The position numbers and the translations under genes were made by a program. DNA of 14,042 bases from an uncultured Clostridium sp. (GTDB taxonomy: Bacteria; Bacillota; Clostridia; TANB77; CAG-508): the NCBI GenBank assembly GCA_900553125.1, contig USCB01000033.1, positions 1-14,042 on the forward strand, written 5' to 3'. The notes below the pieces were generated by a model. It had not been told where the DNA came from. It worked only from the letters and a program-made list of their open reading frames with translations, and did not search any database. This document shows positions 1 through 7,250 of this stretch, piece by piece. Numbering within the stretch: the first letter of the stretch is position 1; the number at the start of each line of letters is the position of its first letter.

Positions 1-44
1 GTATTGGGGACGGTTCTTTTCGCGAAAAGAACCGTCCCCAATAC
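1..44. repeat. Perfect 44-bp palindrome (REP-like element, copy 1)
   Basis: Two 22-base arms are exact reverse complements with no spacer; each begins GTATTGGGGACGG and the centre is TTTTCGCGAAAA. On the minus strand the palindrome follows the TAA stop of the CobW-like gene after only a few bases. That junction, TAATTTTTCGTATTGGGG, is shared with copy 2 at 3545. It could fold into a very stable hairpin at the 3' end of the pyrC-cobW transcript. The far flank lies outside the window, so the full element cannot be delimited. I infer a dispersed REP-type repeat. Confidence 0.85.
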
Positions 45-50
45 GAAAAA

Positions 51-1295
51 TTACTCGCACTCTTTTAAATCTTTTCTAATTTTTTCCTTATCCATATTCT
101 GTCCAATAAAAACAAGCTTTGTAATTCTATCTCCTACTTCATCATCCCAATCGTTCATAATCTCTGGATTTGCTTTAATCATTTGCTCTAATTCTTCTTT
201 TGGAGCAGTTGCAAGCCAATATCCTGCCTCTGAAAGTGAAAGTTGTTTTCCCGCTTGTTCAAATAAATATGACATTTCATTATCATTTGAAAACCATACT
301 AAACCTTTACATCTTATAACATTTCTTGGTAAATTTTTAGCAAATTCATCAAATTTTTCCTCTCTTAATGGTTTTCTTGATGTATATACAAATGTTGATA
401 TTCCATATTCTTCAGCCTCCCCCTCATCATTATGTTCATGATGGTGGTGATGATGCTCGTGTCCGTGATGTTCTTCTTCGTGTTCATGGTCATGGTGATG
501 TTCATGTTCTTCATGATGGTGGTCATGATGCTCTTCATGCTCGTTCATGTCCTCATTATCATCTCTTTCAAGTTCTTTTATCCATCCTGCTGAACTTGCA
601 ACTTTTTCGAAGTCAAAACTCTTTGTATCTAGAATTTCCTTAAAGTCAACTTTTCCAAAGTTTGTTTCTATAATTTTTGCAGTTGGTTGTAGTTCTCTTA
701 TTATTGCTTTAACTCTTTTTAATTGTTCTGGCTCTATTTCATCAACTTTATTTAAAATAATCGTGTTACAAAATTCTATTTGTTGGATTAATAAATTTTC
801 GATATCTTCTTCTTCGATATCTTCTTTTACTAAATAATCTCCACATCCAAATTCTGTTGCTAGCCTTAAAACATCTACAACTGTAACTACATTATCTAGT
901 CTACATAGTTTTGGTAAACCATATTGAACAGTAGAGTCTTCTAAAGCCATAATTGTTTGTGCAATTGGCATTGGTTCACATATTCCACTTGCCTCTATTA
1001 AAATATAGTCGAATTTTTTTGTTTTTAAGATATCTACTATTTGATTCATCAAGTCTTCTTTTAATGTACAACATATACATCCATTTGATAGTGGTACTAC
1101 ATTTCCTTTATCTTCTTCTTTGATGAATCCTCCATCTTTTATTAATTTTTCGTCTATATTTACCTCACCAATATCATTTACTATTACTGCTACTTTGTAG
1201 CCTTCTTGATTGTTTAATACATAATTTAGAAGTGTTGTTTTCCCTGCTCCTAAATATCCTGTTAATACTGTAATTGGTACTATTTTATGTTCCAT
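51..1295 (-). CDS. CobW/COG0523-family G3E GTPase, putative zinc metallochaperone
   Basis: A 414-residue member of the G3E P-loop GTPases (CobW, YjiA, ZagA), which deliver metal ions to client enzymes in the cytoplasm using GTP hydrolysis. Visible motifs are Walker A GYLGAGKTT (residues 13-21), the metal-binding CxCC motif GCICC (72-76), the switch II-like sequence IEASGICEP (100-108), the guanine-specificity motif NKVD (182-185) and a CobW C-terminal domain from about 298. Between the domains, residues 252-289 are almost entirely His, Glu and Asp, a typical zinc-buffering linker. The start follows a GAAAGGA ribosome site overlapping the pyrC stop, so the two genes are cotranscribed and probably translationally coupled. 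Pairing with a zinc enzyme suggests Zn delivery to PyrC, although the metal is inferred. I see no Zur-like box upstream. The cobalamin-specific role of true CobW is less likely because no cobalamin genes are nearby. Confidence 0.93.
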   Translation of the reverse strand: MEHKIVPITVLTGYLGAGKTTLLNYVLNNQEGYKVAVIVNDIGEVNIDEKLIKDGGFIKEEDKGNVVPLSNGCICCTLKEDLMNQIVDILKTKKFDYILIEASGICEPMPIAQTIMALEDSTVQYGLPKLCRLDNVVTVVDVLRLATEFGCGDYLVKEDIEEEDIENLLIQQIEFCNTIILNKVDEIEPEQLKRVKAIIRELQPTAKIIETNFGKVDFKEILDTKSFDFEKVASSAGWIKELERDDNEDMNEHEEHHDHHHEEHEHHHDHEHEEEHHGHEHHHHHHEHNDEGEAEEYGISTFVYTSRKPLREEKFDEFAKNLPRNVIRCKGLVWFSNDNEMSYLFEQAGKQLSLSEAGYWLATAPKEELEQMIKANPEIMNDWDDEVGDRITKLVFIGQNMDKEKIRKDLKECE

Positions 1296-1313
1296 TTTTT
1301 TGCGTCCTTTCTT

Positions 1314-2591
1314 TTATTTTTCTTCATACACTACTCTTCCACCAACAATAGTATACATAACTTTTCCCTTCATCTTTTCATCTATAAATGGTGAATTCTT
1401 AGCTTTAGAAACTATCATGTCCTTTGTGTAAACATATTCTTTATTAGGGTCAAAAATAGTCAAATCCGCATCAAAACCAACTTCAATTGCACCTTTTGTA
1501 TTTAATCCTAATAATTTTGCTGGATTATATGATGTTACTCTAACTAAATCATCATAATTTAATGCTCCTGTGTCTATCAAATTCATAATTTCACAAGATA
1601 AAGCTGTTTCAAATCCTATAATTCCATTTGGTGCATCTACTAAACTTTTTGCTTTTTCTTCTTCAGAATGTGGTGCATGGTCTGTTATTATGCAATCAAT
1701 TGTTCCCTCTTTTAATCCTTCTATAATAGCTAATCTATCCTTTTCTTCTCTCAAAGGAGGGTTCATTTTAGCATTTGTTCCTTTTTTTAGAACTTCGTCT
1801 ACTGTTAATGAGAAATAATGTGGACATGTTTCACATGTGATTTTTACTCCTCTTTTTTTAGCATCTCTTATCATATTTTTTGATGTCTTTGTACTAATAT
1901 GGCAAATATGAGCATGTATGTCATTTGTTTCAGCAATTATTGCATCTCTTGCTGCCATTATTTCTTCTGCCTCTGGTAAAACACCTTCTACTCCTAATTG
2001 GTCTGCAATAGGTCCTGCATTTATAGCACCTTTGGCAACTGATTTTTCCTCACAGTGTGCTGATGTAAATGAACCAACCTCATTTGCCTTTATCATACCT
2101 TCTCTCATTACTTTTGAGTTTACAACTGGTATTCCATCATCTGAAAATGCAATTGCTCCAGCCTCTTTCATTGCTTTAAAATCAACTAGTTCTTCACCTT
2201 TTTCACCTTTTGTGATTGATGAAAATGGAAGTACATTACATAAATTTACTGCTTTTCCTTTTTCTATAATCATTTTTAAAGTTTCTACATTATCAGGTAC
2301 TGGTTTTGTGTTTGGCATTGGACAAATTGTTGTAAATCCTCCTGCCACTGCACTTTTTGAACCTGTTTCAATTGTTTCTTTATATTCAAATCCCGGCTCT
2401 CTTAGATGACAATGCATGTCTATCATTCCCGGAATTATTATATAATTTTCACAGTCTAATTCTTTATCTGCTGTTTCTTCTATTTTTTCTGCTATTTTTG
2501 ATATTTTATCATCAATTAATAAAATATCCATTTTTCCGTCTAATTTATTTTTGTGATCTACTACTCTTGCATTTTTTAATAATATTTTCAT
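1314..2591 (-). CDS. pyrC: Dihydroorotase, class I (zinc amidohydrolase)
   Basis: Catalyses reversible cyclisation of N-carbamoyl-aspartate to dihydroorotate, the third step of de novo pyrimidine synthesis. The metal-site residues of the class I family are all present: H60 and H62 in DMHCHLREPG, D151/D152 in FSDDG, H179 in SAHCEE, H231 in HICHIST and D304 in TDHAPHS. Substrate-binding NTKP (94-97) and MNPPLRE (276-282) are also seen. An upstream in-frame ATG at 2633 would add 14 residues, but 2591 is preferred. An AAGGAGG site sits 10 bases before it, the -10 box at 2642-2647 would put transcription start almost on the upstream ATG, and the resulting 425 residues match the family length. It is the first gene of an operon with the downstream metallochaperone. 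No other pyr genes are in view. Confidence 0.95.
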   Translation of the reverse strand: MKILLKNARVVDHKNKLDGKMDILLIDDKISKIAEKIEETADKELDCENYIIIPGMIDMHCHLREPGFEYKETIETGSKSAVAGGFTTICPMPNTKPVPDNVETLKMIIEKGKAVNLCNVLPFSSITKGEKGEELVDFKAMKEAGAIAFSDDGIPVVNSKVMREGMIKANEVGSFTSAHCEEKSVAKGAINAGPIADQLGVEGVLPEAEEIMAARDAIIAETNDIHAHICHISTKTSKNMIRDAKKRGVKITCETCPHYFSLTVDEVLKKGTNAKMNPPLREEKDRLAIIEGLKEGTIDCIITDHAPHSEEEKAKSLVDAPNGIIGFETALSCEIMNLIDTGALNYDDLVRVTSYNPAKLLGLNTKGAIEVGFDADLTIFDPNKEYVYTKDMIVSKAKNSPFIDEKMKGKVMYTIVGGRVVYEEK

Positions 2592-2601
2592 TTTTATAAA
2601 A

Positions 2602-2608
2602 CCTCCTT
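2602..2608 (-). promoter_or_regulatory. Ribosome binding site deciding the pyrC start
   Basis: AAGGAGG on the minus strand, 10 bases upstream of ATG 2589-2591. It lies inside the longer reading frame opening at 2633, so it argues that the shorter form is made. Confidence 0.8.
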
Positions 2609-2641
2609 TTTCTTTTATGTATTCCTCATTCATGCTTTTTT

Positions 2642-2670
2642 ATTATATATTGTTTTTGGCTTTTATGCAA
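2642..2670 (-). promoter_or_regulatory. Sigma-A-type promoter for pyrC-cobW
   Basis: On the minus strand, -35 TTGCAT (2670-2665), a 17-bp spacer and a perfect -10 TATAAT (2647-2642). Predicted transcription start is near 2635, leaving a leader of about 45 bases. That is too short for a PyrR attenuator, and none is visible. Confidence 0.8.
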
Positions 2671-2679
2671 GCAAATTTA

Positions 2680-2708
2680 TTGACTTTATTAATATTTTAT
2701 ACTATTAT
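2680..2708 (+). promoter_or_regulatory. Sigma-A-type promoter for the membrane-anchored protein gene
   Basis: -35 TTGACT (2680-2685), a 17-bp spacer and -10 TATTAT (2703-2708). The -35 lies only 9 bp from the -35 of the divergent pyrC promoter, so the two promoters are back to back and could interfere or share a regulator. A second AT-rich hexamer, TATAAT, begins at 2713. Confidence 0.7.
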
Positions 2709-2744
2709 TTAATATAATAATACAAAAGAAATGGAGGAGCAAAA

Positions 2745-3542
2745 ATGCCTAAGAAAAAATACATATTTTATGTAGTATTTATATTACTTATTTTGTTATT
2801 ATTTTTTTTGAGTTTTTGGTCAATTAAATTATCTACTCAAAAATCTCGAAGTAAAAAAGAATTAGTAAAATCTTTAAATATAGACCATTCTTCACCTTTT
2901 TCTGTAAATAAAATTGTTTACTTTAGTAGTGCAAATGCTAAATCTGAAATAAATGCCAATTCATCTTTTACAATAACCGATTTGTATCAATACACCGATA
3001 TCGCTATTTTTATAAATAATAATTCAGATGATGGCAATTTCAATGCAACAAATACTTTAAAAAAAGTAAATTTATCTGATATTTCGTTTAATTTAAAACC
3101 TTCTATCGGAACACCTAATTTATATTTTAAAAATATTAATGACTTTACAAATAATAACTTCGATGAATCTAAAAAAATAGAAAACAATATAGATTTTGAA
3201 ATTTCCTCTGATGACGAAATTGATTATTCAAAACCTATTTTATATAACAATTGTGCTAATCCAATCACTTTATGTTATGTAAATTCAAATTTAAAATCTG
3301 ACTATACTTTGTCAGATAATATGTCACATATTTCTTATGATGGAAGTTTACTTAAAAGGTGTGGTATTACTCTAAATTCTATTGCCTGCAAAATTAGTTT
3401 CGTTATTAATATTACTAATAACTTAGATGAGGTCTATTCTTGTCCTTTTATTTTGAATATTCCTTTGTCTACCGAAAATTCTACAGTTTATGATGGTAGT
3501 TTAATTTTGAATAATAGTGTTAATTATAATTTTATCAAGTAA
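2745..3542 (+). CDS. Membrane-anchored extracytoplasmic protein of unknown function
   Basis: A 265-residue protein I do not recognise. The N-terminus has a short basic stretch (PKKK) followed by one hydrophobic segment (about residues 6-27), best read as an uncleaved signal anchor. There is no lipobox Cys directly after it. The remaining roughly 235 residues are hydrophilic, rich in Asn, Ser and Asp and low in charge clusters, as expected for an exported domain built of beta strands. Four Cys occur late in the chain (in NNCANPITLCYV, KRCG and IACKIS), plus one in SCPF, and could form disulfides. The start is secure: GGAGGAG lies 5 bases upstream and a good promoter precedes it. It is transcribed alone, and the palindrome at 3545 followed by TTTTT probably terminates it. 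Adhesin-like or cell-envelope functions are guesses. Confidence 0.8.
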   Translation: MPKKKYIFYVVFILLILLLFFLSFWSIKLSTQKSRSKKELVKSLNIDHSSPFSVNKIVYFSSANAKSEINANSSFTITDLYQYTDIAIFINNNSDDGNFNATNTLKKVNLSDISFNLKPSIGTPNLYFKNINDFTNNNFDESKKIENNIDFEISSDDEIDYSKPILYNNCANPITLCYVNSNLKSDYTLSDNMSHISYDGSLLKRCGITLNSIACKISFVINITNNLDEVYSCPFILNIPLSTENSTVYDGSLILNNSVNYNFIK

Positions 3543-3544
3543 TT

Positions 3545-3596
3545 TTTCGTATTGGGGACGGTTCTTTTCGTGAAAAGAACCGTCCCCAATACGAAA
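3545..3596. repeat. 52-bp near-perfect palindrome (REP-like element, copy 2), probable terminator
   Basis: Arms of 26 bases begin TTTCGTATTGGGGACGG and differ from perfect symmetry by one central base (TTTTCGTGAAAA). It matches copy 1 at 1-44 except at that base. It fills the gap between two convergent genes, beginning 2 bases after the plus-strand stop and ending 3 bases before the hemolysin-like gene's stop codon. On the plus strand the stem is followed directly by TTTTT (3597-3601), so it can act as an intrinsic terminator for the upstream gene. The minus-strand exit lacks a T tract. Confidence 0.85.
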
Positions 3597-3599
3597 TTT

Positions 3600-4275
3600 T
3601 TATATAACATATAATAATATACAAAGAAAATGCAACAAACTACCTGCAAAAATACATAAATGAAAAATAGAATGCATATATCTTTTCTTCTTACCTAAAC
3701 CATATAAAACCGCACCAATAGTATAAATCACACCACCAGCAACTAAAAGAGTAAATCCTGTCCAACCAAGACCTGCAATTACCCATTTTATTTTTACAAT
3801 AATACACCATCCCATTGCTAAATAACATATCATAGAAAATACTTTAAATTGTTTTAAGTCAATTGAATTTAAAATAATCCCTAAGATTGCCATTCCCCAT
3901 ATTATTCCAAAAATCCACCACCCGGGTTGCTGTATCTATTTCTCTTAATGTACATAGTGCAAATGGTGTATATGAACCTGCAATAAGTAAAAATATTGAA
4001 CAGTGGTCTAATACTTGAAATACTTTTTTTGCTTTTGTATCTGGTTTTAATCCATGATATATACTTGACATTGTATATAATAAAATCATCGTTACTCCAA
4101 ATATTGAACTTGCAACAACTCCGTATGGATTGTGATGTATTGCTGCAAATATAACACATAATACTAATGCTACTATTCCTAAAGCTCCTCCTACTATGTG
4201 TGATGTCATATTAAATATTTCTTCTCCTTTTGTGTATGTTGGTAATGTTCTTTCATCTAATTTTGTTCTTTTCAT
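3600..4275 (-). pseudogene. Hemolysin III/PAQR-family membrane protein, frameshifted
   Basis: Read through a one-base shift, this gives about 224 residues, the usual length of the HlyIII/YqfA family of seven-helix membrane proteins. Family motifs appear in order across the two frames: the E..N..SH segment near the N-terminus, SSIYHG, LDHCSIFLLIAGSYTPF, then after the shift GWWIFGIIWG, the YLAMGW helix and HSIFHLCIFAGSLLHF. The His residues form the presumed metal site. Frame is lost near 3921-3926, where minus-strand GCAACCCGGGTGG would be in frame with one C or G fewer. The start has a GGAGGA site 8 bases upstream and a strong promoter at 4304-4332. The rest is intact, so either a recent mutation or a base-calling/assembly error is possible. 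Family members are rarely proven haemolysins, and the cellular role is unknown. Confidence 0.85.
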
Positions 4276-4303
4276 AATCTTTATCCTCCATCTAGTTTTA
4301 AAT

Positions 4304-4332
4304 ACTATATAACATAGTTATTAAAATGTCAA
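4304..4332 (-). promoter_or_regulatory. Sigma-A-type promoter for the hemolysin III-like gene
   Basis: On the minus strand, a perfect -35 TTGACA (4332-4327), a 17-bp spacer and -10 TATAGT (4309-4304). It lies between the 4357-4410 palindrome and the gene, so the gene is transcribed separately from the DUF3792 gene upstream. Confidence 0.8.
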
Positions 4333-4356
4333 TAGTTTTTTTACATTTTGCACAAA

Positions 4357-4410
4357 TAGGACCGGGTCTTTTTGGTGCATTTAAAAATGTACCAAAAAGA
4401 CCCGGTCCTA
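4357..4410. repeat. 54-bp inverted repeat of a second type (GGACCGGGTC element)
   Basis: Twenty-base arms beginning TAGGACCGGGTCTTTTT pair perfectly. The 14-base centre (GCATTTAAAAATGT) can extend the stem with one G-T pair. It lies 13 bp beyond the stop of the DUF3792 gene and upstream of the next promoter. It resembles the copies at 1 and 3545 in layout (a G-rich outer arm, a T-rich inner arm, a 3'-end position) but the sequence differs. On the minus strand the hairpin exits into a sequence without a long T run, so termination is only possible, not certain. Confidence 0.8.
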
Positions 4411-4423
4411 ATGGTACAATTAT

Positions 4424-4804
4424 TTACTTTACATTCACTCCAATTATTCCGCCTAAAATCCCACCTATAATTCCAACTAAAATCATTATGGCAGAAATTA
4501 GATTAAGTGAAAAATCAGAACTTAAAGCACTAGATATAATATAAATAATTAAAATATACAAACTACCTATTATGGCTCCAGTAATCAAACCGTTTTTCTT
4601 TATTTTTCTTGTTCCAAATGAACTTCCTATTAAAATACTAATTCCAGTTACTGTAATTATTACAGGTTTAATTGTATCTTCTGATAAATTTGTATATGTT
4701 AAAAGCACAGCAAATAAAGTAAGTGCAATTACTGTTGTAAAAAACGATATAGCTGTGCCTTTTATAATACTAATTATAGGTTTATTATTCTCAAATATTT
4801 CCAT
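4424..4804 (-). CDS. TIGR04086/DUF3792-family small membrane protein
   Basis: A 126-residue, very hydrophobic protein with about four membrane segments (roughly residues 12-36, 45-63, 73-94 and 100-123). Its length, the GSSFGTRKIKKNGLITGAI stretch between segments 2 and 3, and the Gly/Ile-rich last helix ending IIGGILGGIIG fit the Firmicutes family TIGR04086 (DUF3792). That family has no established function, although in many genomes it sits near protein-export genes. It lies 63 bp downstream of folA on the same strand. A weak TTGAAT (4853-4848) occurs, but no good -10 is spaced correctly from it, so it may be read from the thyA-folA promoter. An AAAGGA site lies about 11 bases before the ATG. 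Confidence 0.75.
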   Translation of the reverse strand: MEIFENNKPIISIIKGTAISFFTTVIALTLFAVLLTYTNLSEDTIKPVIITVTGISILIGSSFGTRKIKKNGLITGAIIGSLYILIIYIISSALSSDFSLNLISAIMILVGIIGGILGGIIGVNVK

Positions 4805-4867
4805 AGAAATACCAGTCCTTTCTTATACTTTAATTAGTATTATTTATATTCAATTTTTATTTATTTA

Positions 4868-5356
4868 TTACTTTTTTCTTTCATATGTAATATATTCATA
4901 TTTAAAATCATTTTCATCTTTTGGACCTTGAGTTCTTTCAATTTCTACCCAGTCACTTTCACGTATTATTGGGAAATAACTATCTCCTACAAAATCCTTA
5001 TCTATTTGTGTAACATATAGTTTTTGACATTTTGACATTAGTATACTATAAATTTGTGCTCCTCCTATTACGAAGTTTTCGTTATCATCATTTATATATT
5101 GTTCTAAGTCAGTAACTCCTCCTAATATTTTTACATTTTCATCTTCTATTTTGTAGTTTGGGTCTCTTGTCAATACAATATTTAATCTGTTTGGTAAAAC
5201 TTTTCCTATTGATTCAAAAGTTTTTCTTCCCATTATAATGGTATGTCCTGTAGTTAATTCCTTAAATCTTTTTATATCATCTGGTATTTTCCATAGTAAT
5301 TTATTATCTTTTCCTATTGCGTTATTTATTGATTTTGCAACTATTATGCTTAACAT
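4868..5356 (-). CDS. folA: Dihydrofolate reductase
   Basis: A 162-residue cytoplasmic enzyme that uses NADPH to reduce dihydrofolate to tetrahydrofolate, regenerating the cofactor oxidised by thymidylate synthase. The sequence shows the active-site segment LLWKIPDDIKRFKELT with the acidic residue at about D26, the NADPH-binding MGRKTFESIG (42-51), NIVLTRD (59-65) and FVIGGAQIY (95-103). Length is typical of chromosomal DHFR. A GGAGGA ribosome site lies in the 22-bp gap after thyA, so the two genes form an operon driven by the promoter at 6262-6290. Nothing suggests a plasmid-type trimethoprim-resistant DHFR. Confidence 0.96.
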   Translation of the reverse strand: MLSIIVAKSINNAIGKDNKLLWKIPDDIKRFKELTTGHTIIMGRKTFESIGKVLPNRLNIVLTRDPNYKIEDENVKILGGVTDLEQYINDDNENFVIGGAQIYSILMSKCQKLYVTQIDKDFVGDSYFPIIRESDWVEIERTQGPKDENDFKYEYITYERKK

Positions 5357-5378
5357 TTTTTATTCCTCCATTTTCTTT

Positions 5379-6236
5379 TTATAGTGCTACTGGTATTTTT
5401 CCTAATTTTATTTCTTTATTATAATCATAGCCTTCTATTTCAAAATCTTCTACTTTAAAATCATAAAAATTCTTTGTGTTATTTTTTATTATTAGTTTTG
5501 GCGAAACATCCATTGGTTCTGCTGATATTAATTTTTCTATTAATGGAACATGTCTGTCATATATATGGCAATCTCCAATATTATGTGTTAATGTTCCTGG
5601 TTTTAAATCTACACATTGAGCTACCATACATAATAATGCTGCATATTGCATAGTATTCCAACCATTTGCCGCAAGCATATCTTGTGAACGTTGATTTAGT
5701 ATTAGATGTAATTTTCCTTCTTTTACTAACCATTGTGTACCAAATGCACATGGCTCTAAATTCATATCTTTTAAATCTCCAAAATCGAATATGTTTGTCA
5801 TTATTCTTCTACTTGCTGGGTCATGTTTTAAAAGATATAACATATAGTCTACTTGGTCTAATGTTTGCATTCCTTCTTTTGTTTTAAATTCGTATTTTTT
5901 AGCCAATTGATATCCATATGCTTTTCCAATTGTTCCATCTTCTCCAGCCCATTGGTCCCATATATGTGAATTTAAATCACTTACTTTATTTGATTTTTTT
6001 TGCCAAATCCATAATATTTCATCTATGGCTCTTTTTACAGTATTTGTGTTATTTCTTAGTGTTATCATTGGGAATTCTTTTTCTAAATCATATTTATTTG
6101 TTACTCCTACTATTGAAAAATAATTTGCCTCTTCTCCATCTTCCCATCTTGTTCTAACTCCTGTCCCTTTTGATGAATAGCCATGTTTTAATATTTCTTT
6201 ACATGTGTCTATAAAATTTTTATCTGCTTGTGTCAT
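5379..6236 (-). CDS. thyA: Thymidylate synthase (ThyA)
   Basis: Makes dTMP from dUMP with 5,10-methylenetetrahydrofolate, producing the dihydrofolate recycled by the next gene. Its 285 residues carry the nucleophilic Cys at C163 in LEPCAFGTQW, the phosphate-binding RTRW near residue 28, the arginine pair in ASRRIM (141-146), NQRSQDM (181-187) and the dUMP-contacting NIGDCHIYDRH (219-229). The segments ELLWIWQ-like (73-79), HIWDQW and EDGTIG resemble the Bacillus subtilis ThyA type more than the E. coli type. That also explains why the residue after the catalytic Cys is not His. The ATG follows AGGAGG by 8 bases. Confidence 0.96.
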   Translation of the reverse strand: MTQADKNFIDTCKEILKHGYSSKGTGVRTRWEDGEEANYFSIVGVTNKYDLEKEFPMITLRNNTNTVKRAIDEILWIWQKKSNKVSDLNSHIWDQWAGEDGTIGKAYGYQLAKKYEFKTKEGMQTLDQVDYMLYLLKHDPASRRIMTNIFDFGDLKDMNLEPCAFGTQWLVKEGKLHLILNQRSQDMLAANGWNTMQYAALLCMVAQCVDLKPGTLTHNIGDCHIYDRHVPLIEKLISAEPMDVSPKLIIKNNTKNFYDFKVEDFEIEGYDYNKEIKLGKIPVAL

Positions 6237-6261
6237 TTTTTGTTCCTCCTAATTTTTCTAC

Positions 6262-6290
6262 ACTATATCAAATTATCTATTTTTTTTCAA
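6262..6290 (-). promoter_or_regulatory. Sigma-A-type promoter for thyA-folA
   Basis: On the minus strand, -35 TTGAAA (6290-6285), a 17-bp spacer and -10 TATAGT (6267-6262). The leader is only about 20 bases before the ribosome site. Confidence 0.8.
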
Positions 6291-6348
6291 GCTTTTTTTC
6301 TAAATAAGCAGTAATTTTGAGTTACAGTTAAGTAAGAAATAAAAAGAG

Positions 6349-6387
6349 CATAGCAAAAAAAGGTTTTTTAACCCCACATTTGCTATG
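6349..6387. repeat. Nested inverted repeat at the 3' end of the IS66 remnant
   Basis: The outer arms CATAGCAAA (6349-6357) and TTTGCTATG (6379-6387) enclose a second hairpin GGTT-TTTT-AACC (6362-6373). The right arm covers the transposase stop codon. It could be a terminator of the old transposase transcript or part of the element's end. The stretch 6291-6348 between it and the thyA promoter holds nothing I recognise. Confidence 0.55.
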
Positions 6388-7219
6388 TTATAACTGTATT
6401 ATCTTCAAAGGCTTTTATAAAAGCGTTATAAACATTTATGCCTTGTTTTTTATATGTATTTATGCAACTTCTTATGATTGCATAAATCTCAGCTCCAGCT
6501 TCACTCCTAAATTTTCCTATTTTTTGTTTTATTTTTATATTCCTTTGGTCTGTTTCTGCTTGATTATTTGTGGCTGGCACTTTAAAGTCTTTTAGAAAAT
6601 ATAATATTTGTTCTTTGTCATCTTCTTACATTCTCGTTAATAATTTCCTTTCCTCTTCATATTGGGGATTCTTTGAATCTGTTATCCATTCTTTTTTCCA
6701 CTCTTTTATTATTTCATCATATTCTTTCTTTATCTTCTGATATTCTCTTTCTTTAAATCTTTCTTTTCCTCTTTCTATTAATTTTTTCCTGTATTCATTA
6801 TATTTCGTTAAAAATTTACTCATTTTCTTTGGTTCTTTATAATTAACAAAATCATATATTCCTTTCAAATATCTTTAAATATGCGATATACATTGTAAAA
6901 ATCCTATCCCAAAACCATTATATAAATCTGTTCCATCTTTTATTATTATCACCATAAACGATTTAAAAAAATTTATCTTTTCTAATTCCTCGTGTTTCTT
7001 GCTTTTCATTGTCCACATTCTCATATACTTATTATTACTTGCGCATACTTCACTATAGTTATTCCATTTACTTTTATTTGTGACTCATCACAATGTGCAT
7101 AATATGAATTTATCAACTCTTTTCCTATGGTTTCTATTTCTGGCATTAATTTTTCTTTTGACCAATTTAATAATGTACTTTTCTTTATATCTATGCTTTT
7201 ATCTGTTATACTTTTTATT
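6383..7219 (-). pseudogene. IS66-family transposase remnant (degraded, 5'-truncated)
   Basis: Translating the minus strand with corrections gives a recognisable stretch of an IS66-family DDE transposase. In order: KKSTLLNWSKEKLMPEI (helix-turn-helix side), YYAHCDESQIKVNG (first catalytic Asp region), NNKYMRMWTMKSKKHEEL, KDGTDLYNGFGIGF (second Asp), RYLKGIYDFV, and the C-terminal block VPATNNQAETDQRNIKIKQKIGKFRSEAGAEIY carrying the NNxAE catalytic Glu. Damage seen: a frameshift near 7050-7060, an in-frame TAA at 6877-6875, another TAA at 6628-6626, and loss of everything upstream of about 7219, where hairpins take over. It cannot make an active enzyme. It is a scar of an old insertion between thyA and the cofE-like gene. 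Confidence 0.85.
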
Positions 7220-7250
7220 GGTTCTTTGTCAAGTTAATTGACAAAGAACC
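7220..7250. repeat. 13-bp-stem hairpin at the truncated end of the transposase
   Basis: GGTTCTTTGTCAA (7220-7232) and its reverse complement (7238-7250) flank a 5-base loop. The left arm continues directly into transposase codons on the minus strand, while the right arm does not, so this marks the break point. A fold-back rearrangement or an element end would explain it. Confidence 0.7.

Noticed and set aside
4..441. Open reading frame on the plus strand opposite the CobW-like gene, and similar ones at 368-837
   Set aside because: They are antisense to a fully motif-supported gene, lack ribosome sites, and one reads the His-codon run backwards.
1918..2409. Long plus-strand open frame (163 codons) across pyrC
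   Set aside because: Antisense shadow of pyrC, with no ribosome site or promoter and no recognisable motifs.
3902..4159. Separate 85-codon frame within the hemolysin III region
   Set aside because: Out-of-frame reading of the same gene. The family motifs lie in the two other frames.
5746..5754. ThyA active-site Cys not followed by the usual His
   Set aside because: Bacillus-type ThyA enzymes also lack that His, so this is a subtype feature and not a defect.
5666..6157. Plus-strand hydrophobic open frames opposite thyA
   Set aside because: Antisense of a well-supported enzyme. The hydrophobicity comes from reverse-complement AT-rich codons.
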